Below, in pieces: positions 18,547 to 27,826 of a DNA stretch of 64,000 nt (the first letter of the stretch is position 1; the number at the start of each line of letters is the position of its first letter). The stretch is from assembly GCF_000730625.1 (NCBI RefSeq), contig NZ_BBIT01000002.1, positions 806,001 to 870,000 of the forward strand. The letters are read 5' to 3'. The DNA is from Pseudomonas oryzihabitans NBRC 102199. GTDB taxonomy: Bacteria > Pseudomonadota > Gammaproteobacteria > Pseudomonadales > Pseudomonadaceae. A program made the position numbers and the translations under genes. Below the pieces are notes generated by a model. It did not search any database. It saw only the letters and a list, made by a program, of their open reading frames with translations, and was not told where the DNA came from.

Positions 18547-19694
18547 GCGCCAGCCAGGAGTTGCTGGCGCAGCTGGTGGCCTTCGACACCACCAGTCGCG
18601 AATCCAACCTGGCACTGATCGACTTCGTCGCCGGCTACCTGGATGGCTTCGGCGTACCCTACGAACTGATCCATAACGCCGAGGGCACCAAGGCCAATCT
18701 CTTCGCCACCCTGGGGCCGGCGGACGTACCGGGCATCGTGCTCTCGGGCCATACCGACGTGGTGCCGGTGGACGGCCAGGCCTGGACCCGCCCCGCCTTC
18801 GAACTCAGTGAAGAAGAAGGCAGGCTCTATGGCCGCGGCACTGCCGACATGAAGGGCTTTCTGGCCTGCCTGCTGGCGCTAGTGCCCGCGGCCAGCCGCG
18901 CGGCCCTGCGCCGCCCGCTGCACCTGGCGCTGTCCTATGACGAGGAAGTCGGCTGCCTCGGCGTGCGTAGCCTGCTGGACCAGCTGGCCCAGCGCCCGGT
19001 CAAGCCGCTGCTGTGCCTGATCGGCGAACCCACCGAGCTCAAGCCCGTGCTCGGCCACAAGGGCAAGGTGGCCATGCGCTGCCAGGTGCACGGCGCGGCC
19101 TGTCATTCGGCCTATGCGCCCGAGGGCGTCAATGCCGTCGAATACGCCGCGCGTCTGGTCGTCGAACTCGGCCGGCTCGGCGAGGCGCTCAAGGCCTCGG
19201 AAGACCAGGATCCACGCTTCGATCCGCCCTTCTCCACGGTGCAGACCGGCCTGATCACCGGCGGCCAGGCGCTGAACGTCGTGCCAGAGGACTGCACCTT
19301 CGATTTCGAGATCCGCGCCCTGCCCGCCCAGGATCCCTATCAGGCGATCCACCAGCTCCAGGCCCATGCCGAGGCGACGCTGCTGCCGGCCATGCGCGCC
19401 ATCAGCGGTCAGAGCGCCATCCGCTTTACCGAGCTGTCGAGCTATCCCGGCCTGGATACCGCCGTCGAAAGCGAGGCGGCCGAATGGGTCGCGCAATTCT
19501 GTGGCTCCCACGACTTCGGCACGGTGGCCTTCGGCACCGAAGGCGGTCTGTTCGCCGCGGCCGGCATCCCCACCGTGGTCTGCGGCCCCGGCAGCATGAC
19601 CCAGGGGCACAAGCCCGACGAATTCGTCACCCAGGCGCAGCTGGACGGCTGCGATGCCATGTTGGGGCGGGTGCTGGCCTTCGCTTGTCGCTAG
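18543..19694 (+). CDS. M20 metallohydrolase, acetylornithine deacetylase-like
   Basis: A 383-residue ArgE/DapE-type enzyme. Zn ligands are visible in LSGHTDVVP (about residue 70), YGRGTADMKG (about 100) and DEEVGCLG (about 135), with GEPTELK and HKGK in the dimerisation/active-site region. Such enzymes remove N-acyl groups from amino acids. Its place at the end of this operon argues for a catabolic deacylase rather than arginine biosynthesis. A second enzyme of identical length and similar sequence is at 33929-35080. The stop codon TAG lies inside the left end of a palindromic repeat. Confidence 0.88.
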   Translation: MSASQELLAQLVAFDTTSRESNLALIDFVAGYLDGFGVPYELIHNAEGTKANLFATLGPADVPGIVLSGHTDVVPVDGQAWTRPAFELSEEEGRLYGRGTADMKGFLACLLALVPAASRAALRRPLHLALSYDEEVGCLGVRSLLDQLAQRPVKPLLCLIGEPTELKPVLGHKGKVAMRCQVHGAACHSAYAPEGVNAVEYAARLVVELGRLGEALKASEDQDPRFDPPFSTVQTGLITGGQALNVVPEDCTFDFEIRALPAQDPYQAIHQLQAHAEATLLPAMRAISGQSAIRFTELSSYPGLDTAVESEAAEWVAQFCGSHDFGTVAFGTEGGLFAAAGIPTVVCGPGSMTQGHKPDEFVTQAQLDGCDAMLGRVLAFACR

Positions 19695-19881
19695 GTCCTG
19701 TACGAAATGTGCCTGCGCTCGGTGATGCTTCGTTGAAAAAGGCCTGGATCGCCAGCCCGGTCGCAATGCTCATTTACCGGTCGTAAACTCGAGCGCGAGC
19801 CCGGTCCGCTTCCTCAGCCTTTTTCGTGGGGCCGCCTAGGCCTCGCCTGACCTTCGCTCGGCGACTTTTCGTACAGAACCT
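19693..19881. repeat. Palindromic intergenic repeat, copy 1
   Basis: A 189-base imperfect palindrome. The left end AGGTCCTGTACGAAATGT is nearly complementary to the right end ACTTTTCGTACAGAACCT. Internal blocks GCCTGCGCTCGG, GCTCATTTACC, TCGTAAACTC, GCTTCCTC and CGCCTGACC recur in the same order in the copy at 45938-46087. It has no coding capacity. Its left end contains the stop codon of the M20 gene. A MITE-like or extragenic palindrome is likely. The rest of the gap up to 20010 shows nothing clear apart from the GST ribosome-binding site. Confidence 0.8.
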
Positions 19882-20010
19882 AACCTGATCATTCCATTTT
19901 GCGGAATGCTGAACTGACGAGAAGGCCGATTCCCACGAAAGCGCTCTGACCCCAAGCTGGCAGCACGAATCGGGACCACCCTCGGCCCGATGCCTGCCAG
20001 GAGTTGGATC

Positions 20011-20622
20011 ATGAAGCTCTACCACCTGCCGTTATCCGGTCATGCCCATCGCGCCGTGCTGTTCGCCTCGTTGCTGGGCCTCGCGCCCGAAATGGTCGAG
20101 GTCGACCTCGCGGCCGGCGAGCACCGCACCCCGGCGTTCCTCGCCCTCAACCCCTTCGGCCAGGTGCCGGTGCTGGAGGACGATGGCGTGATCGTCGCCG
20201 ACTCCAACGCCATCCTCGTCTACCTGGCGAAGAAACTGGGCCGCACCGACTGGCTGCCGGAAGACCCGGCCGGGGCCGCCGCCGTCCAGCGCTGGCTGTC
20301 GGTGGCCGCGGGCGAACTGGCCTATGGCCCGGCAGCGGCGCGGCTGATCACGGTATTCGGTTCCCGCCTGAATCCCGAGGAAGTCATCGCCCGCGCCCAT
20401 GTCCTGTTGGCGCGCTTGGAAGTCCATCTGGCCAACCGCGACTGGCTGGCCGCCGATCACCCGACCATCGCCGACGTCGCCCTCTACAGCTATCTGGCCG
20501 GAGCGCCGGAAGGCAACGTGGACCTGGCGCCCTACATCGCTGTGCGAGCCTTCCTGCAGCGGCTGGAAGCCCTGCCGGGCTTCGTGCCCTTCCCGCAGAC
20601 GGCTGCCGGTCTGCGCGCCTGA
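20011..20622 (+). CDS. Glutathione S-transferase family protein
   Basis: A 203-residue GST. The thioredoxin-like N-terminal domain has the glutathione-contacting [13 protein letters not shown] and a SNAIL segment (residues 50-75). The all-helical C-terminal domain contains the N-capping motif [11 protein letters not shown]. The start was chosen after CAGGAG; an earlier ATG at 19990 adds seven unsupported residues. It is followed 45 bases later by a large redox fusion protein, probably in one operon. Confidence 0.9.
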   Translation: MKLYHLPLSGHAHRAVLFASLLGLAPEMVEVDLAAGEHRTPAFLALNPFGQVPVLEDDGVIVADSNAILVYLAKKLGRTDWLPEDPAGAAAVQRWLSVAAGELAYGPAAARLITVFGSRLNPEEVIARAHVLLARLEVHLANRDWLAADHPTIADVALYSYLAGAPEGNVDLAPYIAVRAFLQRLEALPGFVPFPQTAAGLRA

Positions 20623-20667
20623 AGCAGCTGGGTCACCCGCCTTCCCCCATCGCGAGGAGCCACCTCG

Positions 20668-22719
20668 ATGAGCACGCCCCTGAACGCTCTGCCCACCTGG
20701 CACCCCGGCGAAACCGCCCTGCAGGAGCGCGTCGGCGTCCGCCAGCGGATGGCCGAGGTCGGCCCGCGGGTGATCCGCAGCTTCATGCCCGACCAGCATC
20801 GCGCCTTCTACCAGCAACTGCCCTTCCTGGTGCTGGGTAGCGTGGATGCGACCGGCGCGGCCTGGGCGACGATCCTGGAAGGCGCGCCGGGCTTCGTCAG
20901 CGCTCCGACGCCAACGCGGCTGGACATCACGGCCAGCCTAGCGGCAGGGGATCCGGCCGGCACCGGCCTGGCGGATGGCGCCGCCGTGGGATTGCTGGGC
21001 ATCGAGCTGCACACTCGGCGGCGCAACCGCGTCAATGGCGAGGTCGAGCTGACGCCCCGGGGCCTGCGGCTGACCGTGGACCAGAGCTTCGGCAACTGCC
21101 CGCGCTACATCCAGCTGCGCGACCTGCAACCCAACCAACCACCGGATCAGACGCCCGCTCCGGCCGTCGAACCCCTGGAGACGCTGGATGAGGCGGCACG
21201 CCAGCTGATCGAAGGGACCGATATCTTCTTCGTCGCCTCCTATGCCGAGCAGGAGGGCCGGCGCCGGGTGGACGTTTCCCACCGTGGCGGCAAGCCGGGC
21301 TTCGTCCGGGTGGATGCCGAGGGCGTGCTGACCATTCCCGACTTCAACGGCAACCTGTTCTTCAACACCCTGGGCAACATCGCCGTCAACGGCCAGGCCG
21401 GACTGCTGTTCGTCGACGACGAGCGCGGCGACCTGCTGCAGTTGAGCGGCACCGCCGAGGTGCTGTTCGACTCGCCGGAGATCGCCGCCTTCGAGGGCGC
21501 CGAACGCCTCTGGACCTTTCGCCCGCAACGTATCGTCCGTCGCCGCGGCACCCTGACCCTGCGCTGGCAGGCGCGGGCCGGGGGCGAGTCGGACAGCAAC
21601 CAGCTGACCGGCAGCTGGGCGCAGGCGCGCGAGCGCCTGCTGAGCCGTGAACTCGGCAACCGCTGGCGACCCTTGCGCGTCATCCGCATCGTCGAGGAGA
21701 GCGCCACCATCCGCTCCCTCCATCTCGCCGCGGCGGACGGCACCGCCTTGCCGCCCGCCCAGGCCGGCCAGTTCCTGCCGGTACGCCTCACTCCAGTCGC
21801 CGGCCAGGCCCCGGCGCTGCGTAGCTATAGCCTCTCCAGCGCGCCGGCCGACGGGCACTACCGCATCAGCGTCAAGCGCGAGGGGCTGGTGTCCACCTGG
21901 CTGCACGACCGGCTGCGCGAGGGCGATCTGCTCGACACGCGTCCGCCGGCGGGAGAGTTCACCCTGACCGCCGCCGACCAGTCCCTGGTTCTGCTGGCGG
22001 CCGGCATCGGCATCACCCCGCTGCTGGCGATGCTCAGGCACCTGGTCCACGAAGGACGCCGGACCCAGCGCCAGCGCCCGATCACCCTCTTCTACGGCGC
22101 CCGGTCGAAGGCCGAGCGCGCCTTCGATGCGGAACTGGCCGAATTGGTGGCCACCGCCGGAGGCTCGCTGCGCCTGGTGCGGGCGCTGAGCGATACCCGC
22201 GGGGCCGTGGCGGATACCGACTACGAGGTGGCCGGACGGATCGACCTGGGCGTGCTGGGCCGCTTCCTGCCCTTCGGCGATCACACCTTCTACCTCTGCG
22301 GCCCTGCGGCCTTCACCCAGGCACTGTACGACGGCCTGCGTGGTTACGGCATCGAGGACGCCCGCATCCATGCCGAAGCCTTCGGCCCGGCGGCGCTGCG
22401 CCGCATTCAGCCCCTGGAAGCGGCGGCTCCCGTGCGTCCAGCCGCGGCCACGGACAGCGTGCCGGTGGTCTTCACCGCCTCGCTCAAGGAAGCGCGCTGG
22501 ACACCTGCAGCGGGCTCGCTGCTGGAGCTGGCCGAAGCCCGAGGCCTCGACCCCGCCTTCAGCTGCCGCGAAGGTCATTGCGGCAGCTGCCGGACACGGC
22601 TGCTCGGTGGTGCCGTCACCTATGCGCGGGAGCCAGTGGCGCGGGTCGCCGACGGCGAGGCGTTGCTGTGCTGCGCGGTGCCGGCGGCTGGCACCGACCG
22701 CCTGGAGCTCGATCTGTGA
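20668..22719 (+). CDS. Three-part oxidoreductase: PNPOx-like, ferredoxin reductase, [2Fe-2S] ferredoxin
   Basis: A 683-residue fusion. Residues of about 30-300 resemble pyridoxamine-5'-phosphate-oxidase-like FMN-binding proteins (IPDFNGNLFFNTLGN). About 340-580 is a ferredoxin-NADP reductase unit with the FAD motif LRSYSLSSAP and the NAD-binding AAGIGITPLLAML. The last 85 residues are a plant-type ferredoxin with CREGHCGSCRTR and a fourth Cys in ALLCC. It can carry electrons from NAD(P)H through FAD to an iron-sulfur cluster. The PNPOx-like part may act on a substrate or bind a flavin. The substrate is unknown. Confidence 0.88.
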   Translation: MSTPLNALPTWHPGETALQERVGVRQRMAEVGPRVIRSFMPDQHRAFYQQLPFLVLGSVDATGAAWATILEGAPGFVSAPTPTRLDITASLAAGDPAGTGLADGAAVGLLGIELHTRRRNRVNGEVELTPRGLRLTVDQSFGNCPRYIQLRDLQPNQPPDQTPAPAVEPLETLDEAARQLIEGTDIFFVASYAEQEGRRRVDVSHRGGKPGFVRVDAEGVLTIPDFNGNLFFNTLGNIAVNGQAGLLFVDDERGDLLQLSGTAEVLFDSPEIAAFEGAERLWTFRPQRIVRRRGTLTLRWQARAGGESDSNQLTGSWAQARERLLSRELGNRWRPLRVIRIVEESATIRSLHLAAADGTALPPAQAGQFLPVRLTPVAGQAPALRSYSLSSAPADGHYRISVKREGLVSTWLHDRLREGDLLDTRPPAGEFTLTAADQSLVLLAAGIGITPLLAMLRHLVHEGRRTQRQRPITLFYGARSKAERAFDAELAELVATAGGSLRLVRALSDTRGAVADTDYEVAGRIDLGVLGRFLPFGDHTFYLCGPAAFTQALYDGLRGYGIEDARIHAEAFGPAALRRIQPLEAAAPVRPAAATDSVPVVFTASLKEARWTPAAGSLLELAEARGLDPAFSCREGHCGSCRTRLLGGAVTYAREPVARVADGEALLCCAVPAAGTDRLELDL

Positions 22720-22780
22720 TCCGTGCCGCCTGAAGTTGACTACCATGGAGCCTGGTCGACAAGACAGGACGGCGAGGCAG

Positions 22781-23671
22781 ATGGATCGTTGGCAGGCGAT
22801 GCGCGTGTTCGTGAAGGTGGCGGAAACCGAGAGTTTCGCCCGTACCGCCCGGGAGCTGCACCTGAGCGCACCGGCGGTGACCCGCCTGGTGGCGGCGCTG
22901 GAGGAGCTGGTCGGCGCGCGCCTGCTGGTGCGCACCACCCGTTCGGTCAGGCCCACCGAAGCCGGCGCCCGCTACCTGCAGGATTGCCGACGCATCCTCG
23001 CCGACATCGCCGAGGCGGAGCTGGCCGCGGCCGGCCACTACGCCAAGCCGGTCGGCACCCTGACCATCACCGCCCCGCTGCTGTTCGGGCAGCTGCACGT
23101 GCTGCCGCTGCTGCTGGACTATCTCGAACGCTATCCGCAGATGCGCGCCCGCACCTTCTTCGTCGACCGGCCGGTGAACATCGTCGAGGAAGGGATGGAC
23201 GTCGCCCTGCGCATCGGTCACCTGCCCGATTCGGGCTTCACCGCCATCCAGGTCGGCCGCGTGCGCCGGGTGGTCTGCGCCGCCCCCGCCTATCTGCAGG
23301 CCCAGGGCGTGCCCGCTACCCCTGCCGCGCTGCGTGAGCACCGCATCCTGGTGTCCCACAGCGCCTGGTCATCACCGGAATGGCGCTTTGCCGGTGGGCA
23401 ACGGGTGAGCGTCGATCCGCTGCTGCACTGCAACACCAACGAGGCCGCCATCAGCGCGGCCAGGGCCGGTCGCGGCCTCACCCGGGTCCTGCACTACCAG
23501 ATCGCGCCGGCCCTGGCCGAAGGCACGCTGCAGATCGTCCTCGCCGAGCACGAGGAAGTGCCGCTGCCGATCCACCTCATTTACCCCGAAGGCCGCCAGG
23601 CACCGGCCAAGGTACGGGCCTTCATCGACCTGGCGGTGGCGGCGCTCAGGGACAATCCGCTGTTCGCCTGA
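22781..23671 (+). CDS. LysR-family transcriptional regulator
   Basis: A 296-residue LysR protein of the CrgA-like type starting MDRWQAMRVFVKVAETESF, with HTH SAPAVTRLVAALEE and effector domain from about residue 90. The start at 22781 follows GAGG; an ATG at 22745 in the same frame is less typical. It is transcribed in the same direction as the GST and redox-fusion genes, 61 bases after them, and convergent with the aldehyde dehydrogenase gene 5 bases away. Confidence 0.9.
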   Translation: MDRWQAMRVFVKVAETESFARTARELHLSAPAVTRLVAALEELVGARLLVRTTRSVRPTEAGARYLQDCRRILADIAEAELAAAGHYAKPVGTLTITAPLLFGQLHVLPLLLDYLERYPQMRARTFFVDRPVNIVEEGMDVALRIGHLPDSGFTAIQVGRVRRVVCAAPAYLQAQGVPATPAALREHRILVSHSAWSSPEWRFAGGQRVSVDPLLHCNTNEAAISAARAGRGLTRVLHYQIAPALAEGTLQIVLAEHEEVPLPIHLIYPEGRQAPAKVRAFIDLAVAALRDNPLFA

Positions 23672-23676
23672 CACCC

Positions 23677-25134
23677 TCAGTGGCCGAGGATCGCCTTGGT
23701 CTCCAGGTACTCCTCCAGGCCGTGGACGCCATATTCGCGCCCGTTGCCGGAACGCTTGTAGCCGCCGAAGGGTGCCCAGGGGTTCCAGGCCGGATAGTTG
23801 AGATGGACCTGCCCGGCGCGCAGACGGGCCGCTACCGCGGCGACCTGGTCAGGGTCCCGACCCTGGACGTGGGCGCTGAGGCCATAGCGGCTGTCGTTGG
23901 CGATGGCGATGGCCTGGTCGAGCGAGCTGTAGGGCAGCAGGCAGAGCACCGGCCCGAAGATTTCCTCCTGGGCGATGCGCATCCCCGAGGTGACCGCCGA
24001 AAACACCGTGGGGCGCGCATAGAAGCCGGTGGTGCAGCCATCCGGGCGCCCCGGTCCGCCGCAGACCAGCCTGGCGCCCTCTGCCAGACCGCTCTCGATC
24101 AGCGCCTGCACCCGGGCGAACTGGGCGCCATTGGCCAGCGGGCCGAGGGTCGTCGCGGGCGCCTGGGGGTCACCGACCACGAGGCCCGCCACGGTGGCTG
24201 CCGCCAGGCGCTCCACCTCGGTCAGCCGGGCCTGAGGCACCAGCATCCGCGTCGGCGCGCTGCAGGATTGGCCGCTGTTGCGGAAGGCCGCCAGCACGCC
24301 CTTGGCCACCGCCTCCGGCAGATCGGTATCGGGCAGCAGCAGGTTGGGCGACTTGCCGCCCAGCTCCTGGGTCACGCGCTTGACCGTAAGGGCGGCGGCC
24401 TGGGCCACCAGGACCCCGGCGCGATTGGAGCCGGTGATGGAAATCATGTCGACATCGGGATGCTCGGCCAGCGCCGCGCCGACGGTGGGGCCGTCGCCGT
24501 TGACCAGGTTGAACACCCCCGCCGGGATCCCCGCGTCATGAACCGCCTGGGCGAACAGCAGGGCGCTCAGCGGGGCCAGTTCACTGGGCTTGAGCACCAC
24601 CGTGCAGCCGGCGGCCAGCGCCGGCGCGACCTTGGCGGTGATCTGGTAGAGCGGCCAGTTCCAGGGCGTGATGAGCGCGCAGACGCCGATGGGCTCACGC
24701 CTGAGACGCAAGGCACCGTCGGCGCGCTCGAAGGCGTAGTCGCTCACCACCTCGCGTGCCACGCGCAGGTGTTCCAGGGCCAGGGGCACCTGCAGGGCCC
24801 GGGCCGCGGCGAGGGGCGCACCCATCTCCCGTGAAATCACCTGGGCGAAGGTGTCGGCACGCTGTGCCAGCAGGGTCTGCAGGCGCTCCAGCCGTTGGGC
24901 GCGAGCGGCCGGCGTCTGCCCGGACCAGGCGTCGAAGGCGCCGCGGGCGGCCTGCACCGCCTGGTCGACTTCCGCGGCGCCGCCAAGGGCCACCTCGGCG
25001 AGCGCGCGTTCGGTCGCGGGATCCGTCACCGTGGCGCGGGCGGCGCCAGGCACCGGCACCCAGCGGCCGGCGAGATAACAGCAGCGGGTCACTTGGGGAT
25101 CGATCAACGTTTGCAACGAAGGGTCCAGCAGCAT
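23677..25134 (-). CDS. NAD(P)-dependent aldehyde dehydrogenase
   Basis: A 485-residue ALDH-superfamily enzyme. The NAD-binding [18 protein letters not shown], the active-site Glu in [11 protein letters not shown] and the catalytic Cys in [12 protein letters not shown] are all present. It is the last gene of an operon with a DSD1-like enzyme and a RidA protein (29-base gap to RidA). If the DSD1-like enzyme acts as a D-threonine-type aldolase, this ALDH would oxidise the released aldehyde. The substrate is otherwise unresolved. Confidence 0.9.
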   Translation of the reverse strand: MLLDPSLQTLIDPQVTRCCYLAGRWVPVPGAARATVTDPATERALAEVALGGAAEVDQAVQAARGAFDAWSGQTPAARAQRLERLQTLLAQRADTFAQVISREMGAPLAAARALQVPLALEHLRVAREVVSDYAFERADGALRLRREPIGVCALITPWNWPLYQITAKVAPALAAGCTVVLKPSELAPLSALLFAQAVHDAGIPAGVFNLVNGDGPTVGAALAEHPDVDMISITGSNRAGVLVAQAAALTVKRVTQELGGKSPNLLLPDTDLPEAVAKGVLAAFRNSGQSCSAPTRMLVPQARLTEVERLAAATVAGLVVGDPQAPATTLGPLANGAQFARVQALIESGLAEGARLVCGGPGRPDGCTTGFYARPTVFSAVTSGMRIAQEEIFGPVLCLLPYSSLDQAIAIANDSRYGLSAHVQGRDPDQVAAVAARLRAGQVHLNYPAWNPWAPFGGYKRSGNGREYGVHGLEEYLETKAILGH

Positions 25135-25163
25135 GAGGGGAGCTCCCAGATGGCGACGGGCGA

Positions 25164-25553
25164 TCAGTCGGCGCGCGCCAGCGCCTCGATCTCGACGAGA
25201 TAACCATGGTGCAACTGCGGCACCGGCACCACCGCCCGCGCCGGCCAGTGTTCGCCCAGGAATCCGGCATAGAGGCGGTCGAAGGTAGGCCAGTGCTCGA
25301 TGCCGACAACATAGACGGTCACCTTGAGCAGATCCTGCGGCCCCCGCCCTGCCGCGGCCAGGATGGCGCAGAGGTTGTCCAGGGCGATCTGGGCCTGCTC
25401 AGCGAAACTCGCCGCGACCGCATGGCTGCCGTCGGGTCGTACCGGCAGTTGCCCGGATACATGGAGCAGCCCCTGGTAGGCCACCGCCTGGGAATAGTGG
25501 CCGCCCGGTAGCGCCGCGGCCGCGGTCTGGATGAAACGCGTATCAGCGGCCAT
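25164..25553 (-). CDS. RidA-family protein
   Basis: A 129-residue RidA homologue (SQAVAYQGLLHVSGQLPV; VTVYVVGIEHWPTFDRLY). Here the C-terminal RAVVPVPQLHHGYLVEIEA contains the Arg and Glu positions expected of enamine/imine deaminases. The ATG at 25553 overlaps the end of the DSD1-like gene by 11 bases, so the two proteins are translationally coupled. That is meaningful because PLP dehydratases of this kind release an enamine. Confidence 0.87.
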   Translation of the reverse strand: MAADTRFIQTAAAALPGGHYSQAVAYQGLLHVSGQLPVRPDGSHAVAASFAEQAQIALDNLCAILAAAGRGPQDLLKVTVYVVGIEHWPTFDRLYAGFLGEHWPARAVVPVPQLHHGYLVEIEALARAD

Positions 25554-26679
25554 GCAGGCGACTCCAGGGGGTGACCGCGCCGCTGGCGTCCACGGCGTGA
25601 TAGCGCTCGAACTGGCCGCCGGTGGCGCAGGCATGGTTGGGCAGGATGCGCAGGCGGCTGCCCACCGGGAAGCGCTGCTCCAGATCATCTGGGCAGCCCC
25701 CGGCGAAGCTGACGATGCCATGCTCCTGGTTGGCACCGGTCAGCAGGGCCCCTTCGAGCCAGCGGCCGTCCAGGGTGCAGACCTGGCCATAGCTGAAGTC
25801 ACGCCGCTGCCGCTGGGTGCCCCGGTCGCGACTGAGGGCCATCCAGCCGGCGTCCACCAGCACCCAGCCTTTCTCCACCTGATGGCCGATCACCGTGGTC
25901 AGGACGCTCAGCGCCAGATCCTCGGCCTGGCAGATGCCGACGTTATGCATCACTAGGTCCTGGAAGACGTAGACCCCGGCGCGGACCTCGGTAACCCCGG
26001 TCAGATCCAGGGCCGACAGCGCCGTGGGCGTCGAGCCAATACTGACCTGCGGACAGGCCAGGCCCTGGGCACGCAGCCGCTCGGCCGCCGCCACGCAACA
26101 GGCGCGCTCCTGCTCGGCCAGGGCCTGCAGCGCCTGGGGGTCGTCCAGCTCGTAGCTGGAGCCGGCATGGGTGAGCACCCCCGCCAGGCGCATGCCACCC
26201 GCGCTCAGCAGCTCGGCGATCTGCACCAGCCGGGGATCGTCCGGTTGCAGGCCCGCGCGATGTCCATCGCAGTCGATCTCCAGCCAGACCTCGAAGGCTT
26301 CGTCGTAGCGCTGGCCGGCCGCGACGATGGCCTGGGCCCCGGCCAGGCTGTCGGTCAGGATGCCTAGCCGACAACCCTGCCGCCGCAGCGTGCTGACCTG
26401 TTCCAGCCGCGCCGGGGCAATGGCCACGGCGTAGAGCACGTCGGTGATGCCCAGGGCGAAACAGGCTTCGGCCTCCTGGAGAGTGGAGACGGTCACGCCC
26501 TGGGCGCCCGCCGCCAGTTGCCGGCGGATGACCGCCTCGCTCTTGCTGGTCTTCACATGGGGCCGCAGGCGGACGCCGAGGGCGTCCATGCGCGCCTGCA
26601 TGAGGTGGATGTTGTGCATCATCCGAGCTTCGTCGATGAGCGCGGCAGGGGTATCGAGGGTGAGCAGGGAAAGGGTCAT
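25543..26679 (-). CDS. DSD1/D-threonine aldolase-family PLP enzyme
   Basis: A 378-residue fold-type III PLP enzyme of the metal-activated D-serine dehydratase/D-threonine aldolase group. The PLP lysine is in RPHVKTSK (about residue 42) and the C-terminal metal ligands are the His and Cys in PNHACAT (about residue 355). Enzymes of this group dehydrate D-serine or D-threo-3-hydroxyaspartate, or cleave D-threonine to glycine and acetaldehyde. The downstream RidA favours dehydration and the downstream ALDH favours cleavage. The start at 26679 gives the family-typical LDTPAALID. A divergent LysR gene lies 95 bases away. Confidence 0.87.
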   Translation of the reverse strand: MTLSLLTLDTPAALIDEARMMHNIHLMQARMDALGVRLRPHVKTSKSEAVIRRQLAAGAQGVTVSTLQEAEACFALGITDVLYAVAIAPARLEQVSTLRRQGCRLGILTDSLAGAQAIVAAGQRYDEAFEVWLEIDCDGHRAGLQPDDPRLVQIAELLSAGGMRLAGVLTHAGSSYELDDPQALQALAEQERACCVAAAERLRAQGLACPQVSIGSTPTALSALDLTGVTEVRAGVYVFQDLVMHNVGICQAEDLALSVLTTVIGHQVEKGWVLVDAGWMALSRDRGTQRQRRDFSYGQVCTLDGRWLEGALLTGANQEHGIVSFAGGCPDDLEQRFPVGSRLRILPNHACATGGQFERYHAVDASGAVTPWSRLHGR

Positions 26680-26774
26680 GGCAAGGACTCGACCGGTGGG
26701 CAATGGGCGAACTGTAGCCGCCCTTCGTTAACCTGTGATTCAATCCTGCTGATGCATTCCTTTAGTCCAGATTA

Positions 26775-27683
26775 ATGATCGCCATTGAAGACCTGCGCCT
26801 GGTGGTACTCCTGGCCCGCTGTGATTCCCTCAGCGCGGCGGCGCGCGCCCTCAACGTGTCGCCGCCCGCGCTCTCTACCCGCCTGCGCAAGCTGGAGGCA
26901 CGGCTGGGGGTGGCCCTGGCCAATCGCGATGCCCGGCGGCTGAGTCTGACCCCCGACGGCGAGCGCTTCGCCCAGCAATGCAGCGAACTGCTCGAACGTC
27001 TGGAGGCCTTGCCCGACACCTTCGCCCGCCAGGATCGGCAGCTGGTGGGCACCCTGCGCCTCGCCGCGCCCTTCGGCTACGGCCGCCAGCGCATCGCCCC
27101 GCTGCTGGCGCGCTTCGCCGTGTTGCATCCGCAGCTACGCCTGCAACTGGACCTGCGCGAGACCCCCTGGCCCGACCGGCACGACAGCGATGCGGTCATT
27201 CATATCGGCGCCATCGACGACAGCTCCTGGATCGCCAAGACCCTGGCCCACAACGAACGCTGGCTGTGCGCCAGTCCGACCTACCTGGAGCAGCACGGCC
27301 TGCCGCAGGGGCCCAGGGCGCTGCTGCAGCACCGCTGCATCTGCATCCGCGAGAACGACGAGGACGTGACCCTCTGGCAACTGCGCAACGACCAGGAGCG
27401 CCAGACGCTGCGCATCGAACCGGCGCTGCTCACCAACGATGGCAGCGTGGCCCGACGCTGGGCCGAACAGGGTCTGGGCATCGTGCTGCGTTCCCAGTGG
27501 GACGTCGCCGATGCCATCGCACGCGGCGCCCTGGTCCGGCTGCTGCCGGAGTGGCGCTTCGACAGCGCGCCCATCACCCTCCTGGTCCCCGCCCGCAAAC
27601 AGCGCAGTGCCCGCCTCCAGGCGCTGGCCAACTTCCTCGACCTGGCGGTGAAGGGGCTGGACGCGGGCGCTGACCCTCAGTAG
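26775..27683 (+). CDS. LysR-family transcriptional regulator
   Basis: A 302-residue LysR protein (IEDLRLVVLLARCDSLSAAARAL; HTH SPPALSTRLRKLEA). It is divergent from the DSD1-RidA-ALDH operon, 95 bases away, and is the likely regulator of that operon. It is also followed by gabD-like and gabT-like genes on its own strand, though a 143-base gap separates them. Confidence 0.9.
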   Translation: MIAIEDLRLVVLLARCDSLSAAARALNVSPPALSTRLRKLEARLGVALANRDARRLSLTPDGERFAQQCSELLERLEALPDTFARQDRQLVGTLRLAAPFGYGRQRIAPLLARFAVLHPQLRLQLDLRETPWPDRHDSDAVIHIGAIDDSSWIAKTLAHNERWLCASPTYLEQHGLPQGPRALLQHRCICIRENDEDVTLWQLRNDQERQTLRIEPALLTNDGSVARRWAEQGLGIVLRSQWDVADAIARGALVRLLPEWRFDSAPITLLVPARKQRSARLQALANFLDLAVKGLDAGADPQ

Positions 27684-27826
27684 CGGCAGGCCAGGAAGCC
27701 ACCGCAGAAAGTGCGGCAACGTCGCCGCGAACGCGTTCGGCGCCGGGTCACAGCGGTCGATTTCGGCATTCGCCACCGCCACCCCTCCCTAGACTCAGGG
27801 CCTGACCTGCCACTGGGAGCGCCACC

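Noticed and set aside
18543-19694. Arginine-biosynthetic argE
   Set aside because: The gene ends a catabolic operon with an importer and oxygenases, and a paralogue occurs in a second catabolic operon.
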